Notes: generated by a model from the sequence alone, not told the origin. 64,000 nucleotides of DNA from Leucobacter sp. G161 (GCF_001482305.1 NZ_LOHP01000060.1:62001-126000), one strand, 5' to 3'; counted from the stretch's first letter, positions 8,074-17,568 are shown. Numbers and translations are program-made.

Positions 8074-11000
8074 CTAGGCTTGCACCTCTGGGAAGTGTTC
8101 GTCTTCGCGATACCCAAAGAACTCTCGTTCAAAGACAACCCTGGCCCGGCGGCTGACTGTGTGCCAGCGCTCGACAAGCTCAGTGGTGCGCCCCCGCGGG
8201 TGCCCGAGCACGCCGGCAATCCCGGCGAGGTCCCGCCAGTCCCGCGGAAGCGTGTCAGACACTCGCCCGTTCCAGAGCCGCATCGCTGACCGCAGTGTGC
8301 TCGCGAGGCGCCAGGCTTCCTCCAAGACGTCGGCATCCTCGGAAGAGATCAAGCCAATTCGTGCGGCCGCACCGAGGGCGTCGAGCGTCGACACTGTCTG
8401 CAGCTCCGGATGTCTCGCTCCGTGTGCGAGTTGCAGGAGCTGCACGAGCCACTCAACATCAGTGATGCCCCCAGGGCCAAGCTTCAGGTGCATCGCGGGG
8501 TCCTGCCCCTGCGGCAGACGTTCCCCCTCGACACGCGCCTTGATGCGACGTACTTCTCGGAGCTGATCCTCACCAAACACCGCCGGGTACCTGATCGGGT
8601 CGGCCATGGCAAAGAACTCGTCACTCAGGCTGACGTCACCCGCCGCGTGTCGTGCACGCAGCAACGCCTGCGCCTCCCAGGTCACCGACCAACGTTCGTA
8701 ATAGCTCCGGTAGGATTCGATGCTCCGCACCAGCGGGCCATTTTTCCCCTCGGGCCGCAGGTCAAAGTCGAGGTCGACGGGGAATCGAGGATCAGAGACG
8801 AGCGACCGCAGCGCCGTAATCATCCTCCCGGCTGGAGAGACAGGCCCAATACCGGTCGCCCCGCCGCGCGCGACCGCAACAAGGTCGATATCTGAGGCAA
8901 AGCCGAGCTCTCCGCCGCCAAACCGTCCCATGCCGATGAGAGCGATCTCCGGCGGTTCGACATCGCCGCCATAGTGCGCACGAATCGCCAACAACAATGC
9001 GTCCAGAAGCGCCGTGTGTGCGGTGTTCAGCCCACGAGCAACGTCTTCCTCGTCGAGCACTCCGACGACGCGCCCCATCGCGAGCCGTAAGATTTCGCGA
9101 CGATGCACCCCACGGAGGCGTTCTGCGGCAGCGCTCAGGGAAGATCTCCGCGAGCCGAGTGACCGCATTTCGCTGAGCAGGGCCTCGGGCGCGGGCGGCT
9201 CCAGCAGGGAGTCGCGTTCGAGCCAGGCAACGCCCTCCGGGTGGCTCTCGAGCAGCGACGCGGCAAACTTGGAATTGGCGAGCAGCGTCGTGAGGCGCTC
9301 AGCAGCAAGCGAACCGTCGCGCAGCAGGCGCAGATACCACGAGGAGTTCCGGTTTGCTTCGCTGACTTTCCGGAACGCAAGCAACCCAAAGTCAGGGTCG
9401 GTGCCCTCGGCGAGCCATTGCAGCAGCACGGGCGTGAGATTGCGAAGGATCTTCGCGCTCCGTGAGGGGCCGCTGGTGAGCGCGGCGAGGTGGCGTGACG
9501 CCCCATCCGGATCCATAAAGCCAATGCTTGATAGTCGCGCTCGAGCCTGGGCAGTGCCGAGCACGAACTCCTCGTCGGGAAGCGCAGCGACAGCGCTGAG
9601 CAGCGGAGCGTAGAAGATCTTCAGGTGCAGCTCTCGCACCTCCCTGCGAACCCGATCCCAGAGAGCGCGCAGTTCTGCAGCGTTTCGCGCAAGTCCCGAT
9701 GCCCGAGCAAGCACCCGCAAACTCTCATCATCACGCGGCAAGAGTGCCGTTCGCCTGAGCTCACGCAGCTGCAGGCGATGCTCGAGCACCCTGAGCGTCC
9801 GGTAATGCTCGCTGAGACGCTCCCCGTCTTTCCGGGCGACGTAGCCATCTTCGACAAGTGCGCGAAGGGCCGGGAGCGTGCCCCGCAGCTGCAGGTGCTC
9901 ATCATGTTGACCATGGACGAGCTGCAGCAGCTGCACGCTGAACTCGATGTCGCGCAACCCTCCGGGCCCGAGCTTGATCTGGTAAGGAAGCTCATCGGGA
10001 GAGATGTGCTCGGTGACGCGCTCACGCATGCGTTGTACTGAGCCGACAAAGTCCTCGCGGTTGGAGGACGCCCACACGAGCGGACGAGTCAGCGCCACGA
10101 ATTCCTCGCCGAGCTCCAGGTCGCCGGCACACGCGCGTGCCTTAATCAGTGCCTGGAACTCCCATGCCTTCGCCCAGCGTTCGTAGTAGTTCATCATTGA
10201 CCCAAGCGTGCGAACGAGCGGTCCCTGCCGCCCTTCGGGCCGGAGATTAGCATCAACTTGCCACAGCGGCAGTTCGAGCGAGGGATCATGTATGGCGCGC
10301 ATCACCTCGCGCGCGAGCGCGGAAGCCGCCCGCTCATCACCCTCCGCGATGAACATCACGTCGACATCGGACACCACATTGAGTTCTTCCGCACCGCACT
10401 TGCCCATTGCAATGATTGAGAAACGCAGCTCCTGGCGCGTCGCCGCATCGATCTGCGGTGTCGAACTCGGCTCCTGGAGGGTCGCTCGGCCCACCGCGAT
10501 AGCAGTCTCGAGTGCCGCATCGGCGATGCAGGAGAGCGCGGCCGCGACGGCTTCGAACGCTGGCCGCGCGTCGGGCACATCCTCGTGCGAGCCAGGGCTG
10601 AGCAGGTCATAGAGCATGATGCCGGTGAGCAGCTCGCGGTATTTCACGCGCAGAGCATTCCAGCCCGTTTCGCCAACGAGCGTGATCCCCTGCCGCGTGA
10701 CGGCAGCGAGCATCTCCTCACGTGCTTCTTCACCGCTCGGAAGCCGGCCGTCCCGACCGGTGAGCCCGGCGATGAGTTCCGGGTGACGCAGCAGGAAATT
10801 GCCGAGGGCTGGCGAGGCTCCGACAACGAGGCACAGGCGCCGCCAAGCGAACGCGTCCAACCGGACCAAGCGATCAGCGCCGGTTTCAGCGAGCCGGATG
10901 AGGAGCGCCAACGTCGCATCCGGGTCTGCAGCGGACGCGAGGCCTTCAAGAAGCGCCCCGCTGTCCGTGTCCTCGAGCAACGCGGACAGCTCCGAGATGC

Positions 11001-11094
11001 CGTCGCGCGCGTCGGCTAACCCTTGAAATCCGGCGCGAGCGTACGCACCGAGTTCTCCTCGCCGTCCGCCTGGAGGCGTTGCCGTTGCCGCCAT
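8074..11094 (-). CDS. glnE: Bifunctional glutamine synthetase adenylyltransferase/deadenylylase
   Basis: 1006-residue nitrogen-control enzyme that adenylylates and deadenylylates glutamine synthetase. Two nucleotidyltransferase modules are visible, each with the G-rich turn followed by DxD: about 229-249 (AMGKCGAEELNVVSDVDV) and about 721-741 (GMGRFGGGELGFASDIDL), each followed by its helical GlnE domain. By analogy the N-terminal copy removes AMP and the C-terminal copy adds it. It starts eight bases after the glnA stop, an operon arrangement also found in mycobacteria. The neighbouring GlnA lacks the target tyrosine, so the real substrate is probably a GlnA1 encoded elsewhere. Confidence 0.95.
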   Translation of the reverse strand: MAATATPPGGRRGELGAYARAGFQGLADARDGISELSALLEDTDSGALLEGLASAADPDATLALLIRLAETGADRLVRLDAFAWRRLCLVVGASPALGNFLLRHPELIAGLTGRDGRLPSGEEAREEMLAAVTRQGITLVGETGWNALRVKYRELLTGIMLYDLLSPGSHEDVPDARPAFEAVAAALSCIADAALETAIAVGRATLQEPSSTPQIDAATRQELRFSIIAMGKCGAEELNVVSDVDVMFIAEGDERAASALAREVMRAIHDPSLELPLWQVDANLRPEGRQGPLVRTLGSMMNYYERWAKAWEFQALIKARACAGDLELGEEFVALTRPLVWASSNREDFVGSVQRMRERVTEHISPDELPYQIKLGPGGLRDIEFSVQLLQLVHGQHDEHLQLRGTLPALRALVEDGYVARKDGERLSEHYRTLRVLEHRLQLRELRRTALLPRDDESLRVLARASGLARNAAELRALWDRVRREVRELHLKIFYAPLLSAVAALPDEEFVLGTAQARARLSSIGFMDPDGASRHLAALTSGPSRSAKILRNLTPVLLQWLAEGTDPDFGLLAFRKVSEANRNSSWYLRLLRDGSLAAERLTTLLANSKFAASLLESHPEGVAWLERDSLLEPPAPEALLSEMRSLGSRRSSLSAAAERLRGVHRREILRLAMGRVVGVLDEEDVARGLNTAHTALLDALLLAIRAHYGGDVEPPEIALIGMGRFGGGELGFASDIDLVAVARGGATGIGPVSPAGRMITALRSLVSDPRFPVDLDFDLRPEGKNGPLVRSIESYRSYYERWSVTWEAQALLRARHAAGDVSLSDEFFAMADPIRYPAVFGEDQLREVRRIKARVEGERLPQGQDPAMHLKLGPGGITDVEWLVQLLQLAHGARHPELQTVSTLDALGAAARIGLISSEDADVLEEAWRLASTLRSAMRLWNGRVSDTLPRDWRDLAGIAGVLGHPRGRTTELVERWHTVSRRARVVFEREFFGYREDEHFPEVQA

Positions 11095-11102
11095 CTTCGC
11101 TG

Positions 11103-12440
11103 TTAGATCGTGTCCAGCATCGAGTTGAGTTCGAACGGTGTCACTTGGCTCCGATACTCGTCTACCTCGCGTCGGCTGTCACGAATGAGATAGGCGAAGA
11201 CCTGCTCGCCGAGCGTCTCGGCGACAAGCTCGGAACGCTCCATCACCGCGAGGGCGTGCTCGAGGCTCTGTGGGAGTGGGTCAAACCCCATCGCTCGGCG
11301 CTCACCGTCGCTCAGCGCCCACACGTTGTTCTCGGCCTCCGGAGGGAGCTCGTACTCTTCTTGGATGCCCTTCAGGCCCGCCGCGAGGAGCACGGAGAAC
11401 CCGAGGTACGGGTTGACCGCGCTATCCATGCCGCGGTACTCGATACGGGCCGCCCCGCCCTTGCCTGGCTTGTACATCGGCACACGCACGAGCGCCGATC
11501 GGTTGTTGTGACCCCAGCTCACAAACGAGGGCGCCTCGTCGCCGCCCCACAGGCGCTTGTAGGAGTTCACGTACTGGTTGGTGACAGCGGTGAGCTCCGG
11601 CGCATGCCGAAGCACGCCGGCGACAAAACGTCGCGCGGTCACCGACATCTGGTACTTCGCGCTCGGGTCGTAGAAGGCGTTCTCCTCGCCCTCGAACAGC
11701 GAGACATGCGTGTGCATGCCTGAGCCCGGGTGGCCAGCCAGCGGCTTAGGCATAAAGGTCGCATGCACGCCCTGCGCGATGGCCACCTCTTTCACGACCG
11801 AACGGAACGTCATGATGTTGTCAGCCGTCGCGAGCGCGTCTGCGTATCGCAGATCGATTTCGTTCTGTCCCGGCCCTGCCTCGTGGTGGCTAAACTCAAC
11901 CGAGATGCCGAGGTCCTCGAGCATGTTCACGCTCTCCCGACGGAAGTCGTGCGCGGTTCCGCCCGGGACGTTGTCAAAGTAACCAGCGCGATCCACCGGG
12001 ATCGGGCCCTCCGGGCCCAGATCCTTCGATTTCAGCAAGTAGAACTCGATTTCGGGGTGCGTGTAGAACGAGAACCCCATGTCAGCGGCCTGAGCGAGCG
12101 TGCGCTTAAGTACGTTCCGCGGGTCAGAGACGGCAGGCTCACCGTTCGGGGTGCGAATGTCGCAAAACATCCGCCCCGTCGGCTCGGTTTCGCCGCGCCA
12201 AGGCAGAATCTGGAACGTGGACGGGTCGGGCACAGCAAGCAAGTCTGACTCGTAAGCTCGGGTCAACCCTTCAATGGCCGAGCCATCGAATCCGATGCCT
12301 TCGCTGAACGCGCCTTCGACCTCGGCCGGCGCGAGCGCCACCGATTTCAGGGCGCCAGCAACGTCGGTAAACCACAGGCGCACGAATTTTACTCCGCGCT
12401 CCTCGATCGTACGAAGCACGAAATCTCTCTGCTTGCTCAC
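11103..12440 (-). CDS. glnA2: Type I glutamine synthetase, GlnA2 class
   Basis: 445-residue GSI-family enzyme (glutamate + NH3 + ATP to glutamine). The start is GTG at 12440 with GAGGAG seven bases upstream. The GS beta-grasp (from DFVLRTIEERGVKFVRLWF) and catalytic domain (FYTHPEIEFYLL, NEIDLRY, MPKPLAGHPGSGMHTH) are intact. It is about 30 residues shorter than GlnA1. At the site where adenylylated enzymes have NLYDLPPEE, this one reads NVWALSDGE, with Trp374 in place of the modified Tyr, as in actinobacterial GlnA2. It could instead be a specialised gamma-glutamyl ligase, since several GlnA paralogues use polyamines. Confidence 0.9.
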   Translation of the reverse strand: MSKQRDFVLRTIEERGVKFVRLWFTDVAGALKSVALAPAEVEGAFSEGIGFDGSAIEGLTRAYESDLLAVPDPSTFQILPWRGETEPTGRMFCDIRTPNGEPAVSDPRNVLKRTLAQAADMGFSFYTHPEIEFYLLKSKDLGPEGPIPVDRAGYFDNVPGGTAHDFRRESVNMLEDLGISVEFSHHEAGPGQNEIDLRYADALATADNIMTFRSVVKEVAIAQGVHATFMPKPLAGHPGSGMHTHVSLFEGEENAFYDPSAKYQMSVTARRFVAGVLRHAPELTAVTNQYVNSYKRLWGGDEAPSFVSWGHNNRSALVRVPMYKPGKGGAARIEYRGMDSAVNPYLGFSVLLAAGLKGIQEEYELPPEAENNVWALSDGERRAMGFDPLPQSLEHALAVMERSELVAETLGEQVFAYLIRDSRREVDEYRSQVTPFELNSMLDTI

Positions 12441-12529
12441 GCGGCAACTCCTCTCGGGGCGCGGATATGCGCCGGGACCGGCACGACTTTCAGCCTACCG
12501 CCCGGAAGCGGGACGTAGGGGGTGACCCG

Positions 12530-12733
12530 CTAGTCGTCCTCTTCGTCTTCTTCGTTCCATTCGCGCGCGCGGTCGGCAAGGATCTGCGGCGCGCGGGCTG
12601 CCTCTTCGCGAGTCTTGAATGGGCCCACTCGATACACAGCGAGCGACTGCGGCCCCTCTTCGACCTCACCAGTCTTCGAGTTGAACCAGTAGGTTTCTTC
12701 GGGATCGTTGATCCCCCAGTCTTGCTTGCTCAT
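12530..12733 (-). CDS. SPOR-like small acidic protein
   Basis: 67-residue protein with GAAGGGAAG ahead of the ATG. The stretch YWFNSKTGEVEEGPQSLAVY followed by RVGPFKTREEAARAP has the pattern of a SPOR-type fold (aromatic, GPF, EEAxR), and the tail is strongly acidic. Similar tiny proteins sit beside map in related actinobacteria. There is no signal peptide, so a peptidoglycan-binding role is doubtful; function unknown. Confidence 0.7.
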   Translation of the reverse strand: MSKQDWGINDPEETYWFNSKTGEVEEGPQSLAVYRVGPFKTREEAARAPQILADRAREWNEEDEEDD

Positions 12734-12758
12734 GAGCTTCCCTTCGTTGCGTTACTCC

Positions 12759-12764
12759 TAGACT
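12759..12764 (+). promoter_or_regulatory. -10 element TAGACT for leaderless map transcript
   Basis: TAGACT ends six bases before the map ATG, which has no separate Shine-Dalgarno sequence. The geometry predicts transcription starting at or next to the ATG. Confidence 0.55.
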
Positions 12765-12770
12765 AGAGGT

Positions 12771-13640
12771 ATGCCTTTTGATGATCACGGCAATCTTGTC
12801 CCCGGCGTCCTGCCCGCCACCCGCTCCGTTCCGCACGCCATCACCCGGCCGCCATACGTCGGCCTCCAGGAGCCGCCGCCCTACGTCGGTGATAACACAT
12901 ACACCGAGGACGAGATTGCGAAGATCCGCGCAGCCGGCCGCATCGCGTCCCGTGCGCTCGACGCCGTCGGAGCAGCGGTCGTGCCTGGCGTCACCACGGC
13001 AGAGCTCGACAGGATCGGCCACGACGCGGTCGTGTCCGCAGGCGCATACCCGTCGACGCTGGGGTATCGCGGTTACCCGGCTTCCTCGTGCACCTCGGTG
13101 AACGAAGTGATCTGCCACGGGATCCCCGACGACACTGTGCTCCGCGAGGGCGACATCGTCAACGTCGACATCACCGCATACCTTGACGGGTTCCACGGCG
13201 ACACGAACCGCACGTTCCGGGTCGGCGCCGTGTCCGAGGAAGTCGACCTGCTCATCGAGCGCACCCATGAAGCGATGATGCGCGGTATCAAGGCTGCGAA
13301 GCCTGGCCGAGAGGTCAACGTCATTGGCCGAGTCATCGAGACCTACGCGAAGCGCTTCGGATACGGCGTGGTGCGTGACTTCACCGGGCACGGCGTCGGA
13401 TCCTCGTTCCACACCGGCCTGATTGTGCCGCACTACGACTCGGCACCGCGATTCAACGACGTCATCGTGCCCGGCATGGTGTTCACCGTCGAGCCGATGC
13501 TCACACTGGGCACCCACGAGTGGGACATGTGGGCCGACGACTGGACAGTCACGACGCGCGACAAGTCGATCACCGCGCAGTTCGAACACACGATCGTGGT
13601 GCGCGAGAACGGTTTCGAACTGCTGACGCTGTCAGAGTAG
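12771..13640 (+). CDS. map: Methionine aminopeptidase, type I
   Basis: 289-residue cytosolic metalloprotease that removes initiator Met from nascent proteins. The dinuclear metal site is visible: Asp residues in VDITAYLDGFHGDTNRTF, His in TGHGVGSSFH, Glu in TVEPML and Glu in AQFEHT. A proline-rich N-terminal extension (RSVPHAITRPPY, EPPPYVG) of the actinobacterial MetAP1c type precedes the catalytic fold. Probably leaderless. It is divergent from the SPOR-like gene with a 37-bp gap. Confidence 0.95.
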   Translation: MPFDDHGNLVPGVLPATRSVPHAITRPPYVGLQEPPPYVGDNTYTEDEIAKIRAAGRIASRALDAVGAAVVPGVTTAELDRIGHDAVVSAGAYPSTLGYRGYPASSCTSVNEVICHGIPDDTVLREGDIVNVDITAYLDGFHGDTNRTFRVGAVSEEVDLLIERTHEAMMRGIKAAKPGREVNVIGRVIETYAKRFGYGVVRDFTGHGVGSSFHTGLIVPHYDSAPRFNDVIVPGMVFTVEPMLTLGTHEWDMWADDWTVTTRDKSITAQFEHTIVVRENGFELLTLSE

Positions 13641-13694
13641 CCTCGCCCTCTTCCGGAGGGTCTGCCGCTGCTCCGAAACGAGCACGCGGTCCCC

Positions 13695-13730
13695 GCGCTC
13701 AGGGCTGGTGCGTGCGCGAGCCCTGAGCGC
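13695..13730. terminator. Hairpin between convergent map and rnpB
   Basis: A 12-bp perfect inverted repeat (13695-13706 with 13719-13730) lies between the 3' ends of map and RNase P RNA. Its position suits a bidirectional terminator, though no T run is present. Confidence 0.5.
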
Positions 13731-13741
13731 CGCTCAGAGAT

Positions 13742-14122
13742 GGAATGGGCCAGCTGTACGCCGGGTTCTGTCCCGCTGGCCGAAACCAGCTTGGACGGTT
13801 ATCTCTCTCGGGGCACTGTTGCCAGTACCCTCTAGCAGCCCACCCGCAGACTCGGCGGGGCGCGTCATCGTCTGCTGTCTGGCCTTGCTCCGAACGAGGT
13901 TTACCTGGCCGCCCGTGTTACCACGGGCGCCGGTGGGCTCTTACCCCACCCTTTCAGCCTTACCTGCCGTGGCGAACCACAACTGGCGGTCTACTCTCTG
14001 TTGCACTTTCTCGCGGGTTACCCCGGGTGGGTGTTACCCACCGTTCTCCCCTGCGGAGCCCAGACGTTCCTCGGCACGACGTCGCAAGCGACGCGTGACG
14101 CAACCGTCCACCGGCCCATTCC
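13742..14122 (-). ncRNA. rnpB: RNase P RNA, bacterial class A
   Basis: Catalytic RNA that removes 5' leaders from pre-tRNA. On the minus strand it begins GGAATGGGCCGGTGGACGG and ends with CAGCTGGCCCATTCC; these ends pair as helix P1. The conserved core read on the plus strand as cgccgggttctgt, and the actinobacterial P-loop segments in between, are present. Length of about 380 nt is normal. No protein-coding gene lies here. Confidence 0.93.
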
Positions 14123-14167
14123 GTGCACCAGTCTACCGCGCATTCGGGCGACGGTGCTCGCGGCGCT

Positions 14168-14902
14168 CTAGGAGGCGTCTTCGATAACGCGCACGAGGAT
14201 CGCGCCCGTCTCAGGGCAGAACACGATCTCGTCGTGTGCGGTATTGGTGATGGTGCTCAGGTCGGCGGGGCTCAGCGCCATGCCACTGGCCTCAGACACG
14301 TTCCCCCGGAGCTTCGCGGCTCCAATGCCGACCTGCGCACGTGTCTTTTCGTACAGGTCGAGCAGGTCACCCTGCACCTCGGCCGACAGTCCAGCACGCT
14401 CAGTCTCGGCAGCTTCGCGTTCCCGCGCCGTCGCTGATTCAGCGGCCTCGATGCGCGCGTTGATGTCAGCCCGACGCTCTTCGACGCCGGCGAGCACCCG
14501 CTCGGCCTCCGAGAACACCGCTTCTGAGGCCTCAGCAACCTCCATCGCTTCGAGCTGTCGTTCTTCAAGCTCGTCCTTGCGACGTCCGAGTGTCTCCAGT
14601 TCGGTCTGCAGCGCGACTGCTTCCTTGCTGGATGTGCTCACCGCGAGCATGTCGTGGTCGCGCTTCTCACGCTGCTCGACGACATCGACATCGGCTTCGA
14701 TACGGGAGAGCTCGAGGCGGCGAGCGTCGAGCTCGCGCTGCGCTTCCATGTATCGATTGCGTACTTCCTCGCGTTCGCCTTCCAACGCCGTGAGCTCTGC
14801 ACGTTCGGGGAGCTGCTCGTTGCGCTTGCGCAGACGTGCGAGCGAGTGGTCAAGCTGCTGGAGGTCGAGCAGCAGGAGCTGCTGACGAGGAGTTGCCTTC
14901 AT
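14168..14902 (-). CDS. Coiled-coil zinc-ribbon-family protein (CdsZ-like) with degenerate ribbon
   Basis: 244-residue protein, mostly a long heptad-type coiled coil (about 5-175, rich in Glu, Arg, Leu), followed by the C-terminal segment of the CdsZ/zf-RING_7 family. Family members usually carry CxxC...CxxC; here the first pair is replaced (LRGNVSEAS) and the second keeps one Cys (FCPETGAILVR), so zinc binding is probably lost while the fold signature stays. It is nine bases downstream of nif3, the usual actinobacterial pairing. Role uncertain; related proteins influence ribosomes and divergent cell processes. Confidence 0.8.
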   Translation of the reverse strand: MKATPRQQLLLLDLQQLDHSLARLRKRNEQLPERAELTALEGEREEVRNRYMEAQRELDARRLELSRIEADVDVVEQREKRDHDMLAVSTSSKEAVALQTELETLGRRKDELEERQLEAMEVAEASEAVFSEAERVLAGVEERRADINARIEAAESATAREREAAETERAGLSAEVQGDLLDLYEKTRAQVGIGAAKLRGNVSEASGMALSPADLSTITNTAHDEIVFCPETGAILVRVIEDAS

Positions 14903-14911
14903 GGTTCCAGC

Positions 14912-15763
14912 TTACTCTGCGCTGCGAGCGGTGCCCGGGCGCGCCCCGACTGAAAAGTCCCAGGGATCGGTTCGGATCTGGCTGACGCGGAATTCGACAC
15001 CTGGCAGTCGCAGCGCAAGCTGCTCGGCTGCACCGTCAAGCCAGAGCGATTCACTGGCCCAGTGGGCGACGTCGACAAGCGCTGGCCCACCGCTCACCGC
15101 AGAGAGCTCAAGCGCTTCCTGGGCAGGGTGGTGACGCAGATCAGAGGTGAGGTAGACGTCTGCAGCTCGCACGAGCGGATGGTCAAGCAAACTATCTCCG
15201 GCCCCACCGAGCAGGGCAACAGTTTCGATGACTCGGTCGGGGTCGCCAGCAACGCGCACGCCGCTCGCGGTTTCCGGCAGGAGCCCGGCGACGAGCTCGG
15301 CGAACCCGCGCAGGCTGTGTGGCGTTGTCAGCGTGCCGACACGGCCGCTCCCGATGCTCGGGTCTTGCGCGAGTGGCGAGATCGGCACGGCTCCGTCGAG
15401 GCCGATCCGCTTCGCAATAACATCCGAGACTCCCCCTACAGGCTGGTCGGCGTTCGTGTGTGCGGCGATGAGGGCGCACTCGGCACGGATGAGGGTGGTG
15501 AGCAGAGAGCCCTTCCCCGTGTCCTCGGCAAGCGTATGGATCCCGCGCAGGAGCAGCGGATGGTGGGTGATAAGCGCGTCAGCGCCCCACTGCACGGCTT
15601 CGTCCACCGTCGACGCAACGGCGTCCACGGCGAGCAGTACGCGCCGCAGCGGTGCATCATTCCGCCCAGTGACGAGGCCAACTCGATCCCAGGATTCAGC
15701 GGTCTCCGCGGGCCACATGGCCTCTGTGGCGCGGCGAGGGTCTGCGAGCGTCAACGTAGTCAT
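14912..15763 (-). CDS. Nif3-like dinuclear metal-centre protein
   Basis: 283-residue NIF3/DUF34-family protein. Visible features are the metal ligands in DALITHHPLLLRG and AAHTNAD, the N-terminal RATEAMWPAETAESWDRVGL segment, and the C-terminal DVYLTSDLRHH and LVDVAHWASE. The family forms toroidal hexamers; its biochemical role is unsettled (metal chaperone and GTP cyclohydrolase I-like proposals). TAGCCT sits six bases before the ATG, so the transcript may be leaderless. It is first in an operon with the CdsZ-like gene. Confidence 0.88.
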   Translation of the reverse strand: MTTLTLADPRRATEAMWPAETAESWDRVGLVTGRNDAPLRRVLLAVDAVASTVDEAVQWGADALITHHPLLLRGIHTLAEDTGKGSLLTTLIRAECALIAAHTNADQPVGGVSDVIAKRIGLDGAVPISPLAQDPSIGSGRVGTLTTPHSLRGFAELVAGLLPETASGVRVAGDPDRVIETVALLGGAGDSLLDHPLVRAADVYLTSDLRHHPAQEALELSAVSGGPALVDVAHWASESLWLDGAAEQLALRLPGVEFRVSQIRTDPWDFSVGARPGTARSAE

Positions 15764-15837
15764 ACTTCGAGGCTATCGCGAGCTGCACGGGAACTGCCGG
15801 GCCGTTGATTGCCAGGCGCCTCCCGTACCCATCCGAA

Positions 15838-16497
15838 TTAGCGCCTGAGGAGCCTTCTGGCGAGCGTGTTGCCGAACAGTTGCACGAGTTGCACGATCAC
15901 CACGATGATGAGCACCGCCGACCAGGTCACCCACGGGTTGAATTGTCGCCAGCCGTACTGCAGTGCGAAGTTGCCCAGCCCACCGGCACCGATCACGCCG
16001 GCCATGGCAGACATATCCACGACTGCGATGAAGGCAAACGTGTAGCCGAGCACGAGTGGCCCAAGGCCCTCAGGAATCAGGACGGTACCAATGATCCGCA
16101 TCGGGCTCGCGCCCATCGCTCGCGCCGCTTCAATCTGCCCGGGAGGCACGGTGAGGAGGTTTTGTTCGACGAGTCTGGCGATCCCGAAGGACGCGGCAAA
16201 CACGAGTGTGAAGATGATCGCTGGCGCACCGACTCCCTTGCCGGTCACGAGTCTGGCGAGCGGCTGGAGTGCCCCGATGAGGATCACGAAGGGGATCGGC
16301 CGGAAGAAGTTCACGATGAGGTTGAGCACCCAGTAGGTGGGCCGGTTTTCCAGGAGCCCGCCCTGCCTCGTCGTCGTGAGGAGCACCCCGACGACCAGGC
16401 CGATGATGCCGCCGATAACCATAGCGATGGTGACATACAACAGGGTCTCGAAGACCGCGTCGGCAAGCTTCGGAAGGAGTTCAATCAGTCGATTCAT
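15838..16497 (-). CDS. metI: D-methionine ABC transporter permease MetI
   Basis: 219-residue inner-membrane permease with five predicted helices and the cytoplasmic coupling loop (EAARAMGASPMRIIGTVLIPEG) that contacts MetN. It belongs to the metQ-metN-metI importer for methionine. Its ATG shares one base with the metN stop (TAATG), so the two are translationally coupled. It is the last gene of the unit; nif3 follows 74 bases downstream in the same direction. Confidence 0.93.
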   Translation of the reverse strand: MNRLIELLPKLADAVFETLLYVTIAMVIGGIIGLVVGVLLTTTRQGGLLENRPTYWVLNLIVNFFRPIPFVILIGALQPLARLVTGKGVGAPAIIFTLVFAASFGIARLVEQNLLTVPPGQIEAARAMGASPMRIIGTVLIPEGLGPLVLGYTFAFIAVVDMSAMAGVIGAGGLGNFALQYGWRQFNPWVTWSAVLIIVVIVQLVQLFGNTLARRLLRR

Positions 16498-17525
16498 TAT
16501 GCGAGCACCTCCAGCTCGGTCTGCTGGCCGAGAGCCGCGATCGCGTGCTCAACCTGTAGCTCGTCGCCGATGAGTTCAAGGGTGAGCTTGCCAAAGGTGC
16601 GTCCACCGACGTCAGAGATCCCGCCGTACACGATGTTGACGCCGACGCCGCGATCAGCGAGCGTCTGGAACACGATGGGTTGATCGACACTGCCATCGCG
16701 GAAGGTCAATGACACCAGCTTGCCGCGGTGTTTCTCGCGGAGGGCACGCAGGTGCTCTGGATTCGGCTTCGACGGCAGCGCACTCGAAACGAAGCTCTGC
16801 GTGGTTGGTGCCTGCGGGTTTGAGAACACCTCGAACACGTCGCCCTGCTCGACAGAGCGGCCACCGTCCATCACGGTGACGCGGTGTGCGATCTCACGAA
16901 CCACGTCCATTTCGTGAGTGATGAGGAGGATGGTGATTCCGAGTTCTCGGTTGACGCGGCTCAAGAGTTCGAGCACTTCGCGTGAGGTGTCAGGATCGAG
17001 CGCACTTGTCGCTTCGTCCGCGAGGAGCAGACCGGGATTCGTCGCGAGCGCCCGCGCGATGCCAACCCGCTGCTTCTGTCCGCCAGAGAGCTGTTCGATA
17101 TGGAAGTTTGTGTGGTCGGCGAGCCCGACGAAGTTGAGGAGTTCGTGCACTCGCGCTTCGCGCTCAGAGCGTGGAATACCCGCGACAATGAGCGGGTATT
17201 CCACGTTCCTTGCGACCGTCTTCGAATGGAAGAGGTTGAACTGCTGAAAAATCATGCCGATGCGAGACCGCACGGCGCGAAGCTGGGACTCGGAATAGGC
17301 GGTGATGTCTTCACCGTCGATGAGCACGCGCCCGCTCGTTGCGCGCTCGAGTCCGTTGACGAGCCTGAGCAGTGTGCTCTTGCCTGCCCCGGAGAAGCCA
17401 ATGACGGCGTGGATTTCTCCTGGGGCGACCTCAAGTGTCACATCGTCTACGGCGATAGCTTCGGTGCCGGTCCGACCACGCGCTGGGTAGCGCTTGCCGA
17501 CCGACTGCAGTTCAACGCGGGTCAT
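16497..17525 (-). CDS. metN: D-methionine ABC transporter ATPase MetN
   Basis: 342-residue ABC ATPase energising methionine uptake. Walker A GFSGAGKST, signature LSGGQKQRVGIARAL and Walker B LLLADEATSALD are intact. The C-terminal about 80 residues form the NIL domain, which in homologues binds cytoplasmic methionine and shuts off transport (trans-inhibition). It sits 43 bases after metQ and overlaps metI. Confidence 0.95.
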   Translation of the reverse strand: MTRVELQSVGKRYPARGRTGTEAIAVDDVTLEVAPGEIHAVIGFSGAGKSTLLRLVNGLERATSGRVLIDGEDITAYSESQLRAVRSRIGMIFQQFNLFHSKTVARNVEYPLIVAGIPRSEREARVHELLNFVGLADHTNFHIEQLSGGQKQRVGIARALATNPGLLLADEATSALDPDTSREVLELLSRVNRELGITILLITHEMDVVREIAHRVTVMDGGRSVEQGDVFEVFSNPQAPTTQSFVSSALPSKPNPEHLRALREKHRGKLVSLTFRDGSVDQPIVFQTLADRGVGVNIVYGGISDVGGRTFGKLTLELIGDELQVEHAIAALGQQTELEVLA

Positions 17526-17568
17526 GAGTTACGAGCTTACTTGGTGCGGGTGGCCTGTGGTGGCAGCC

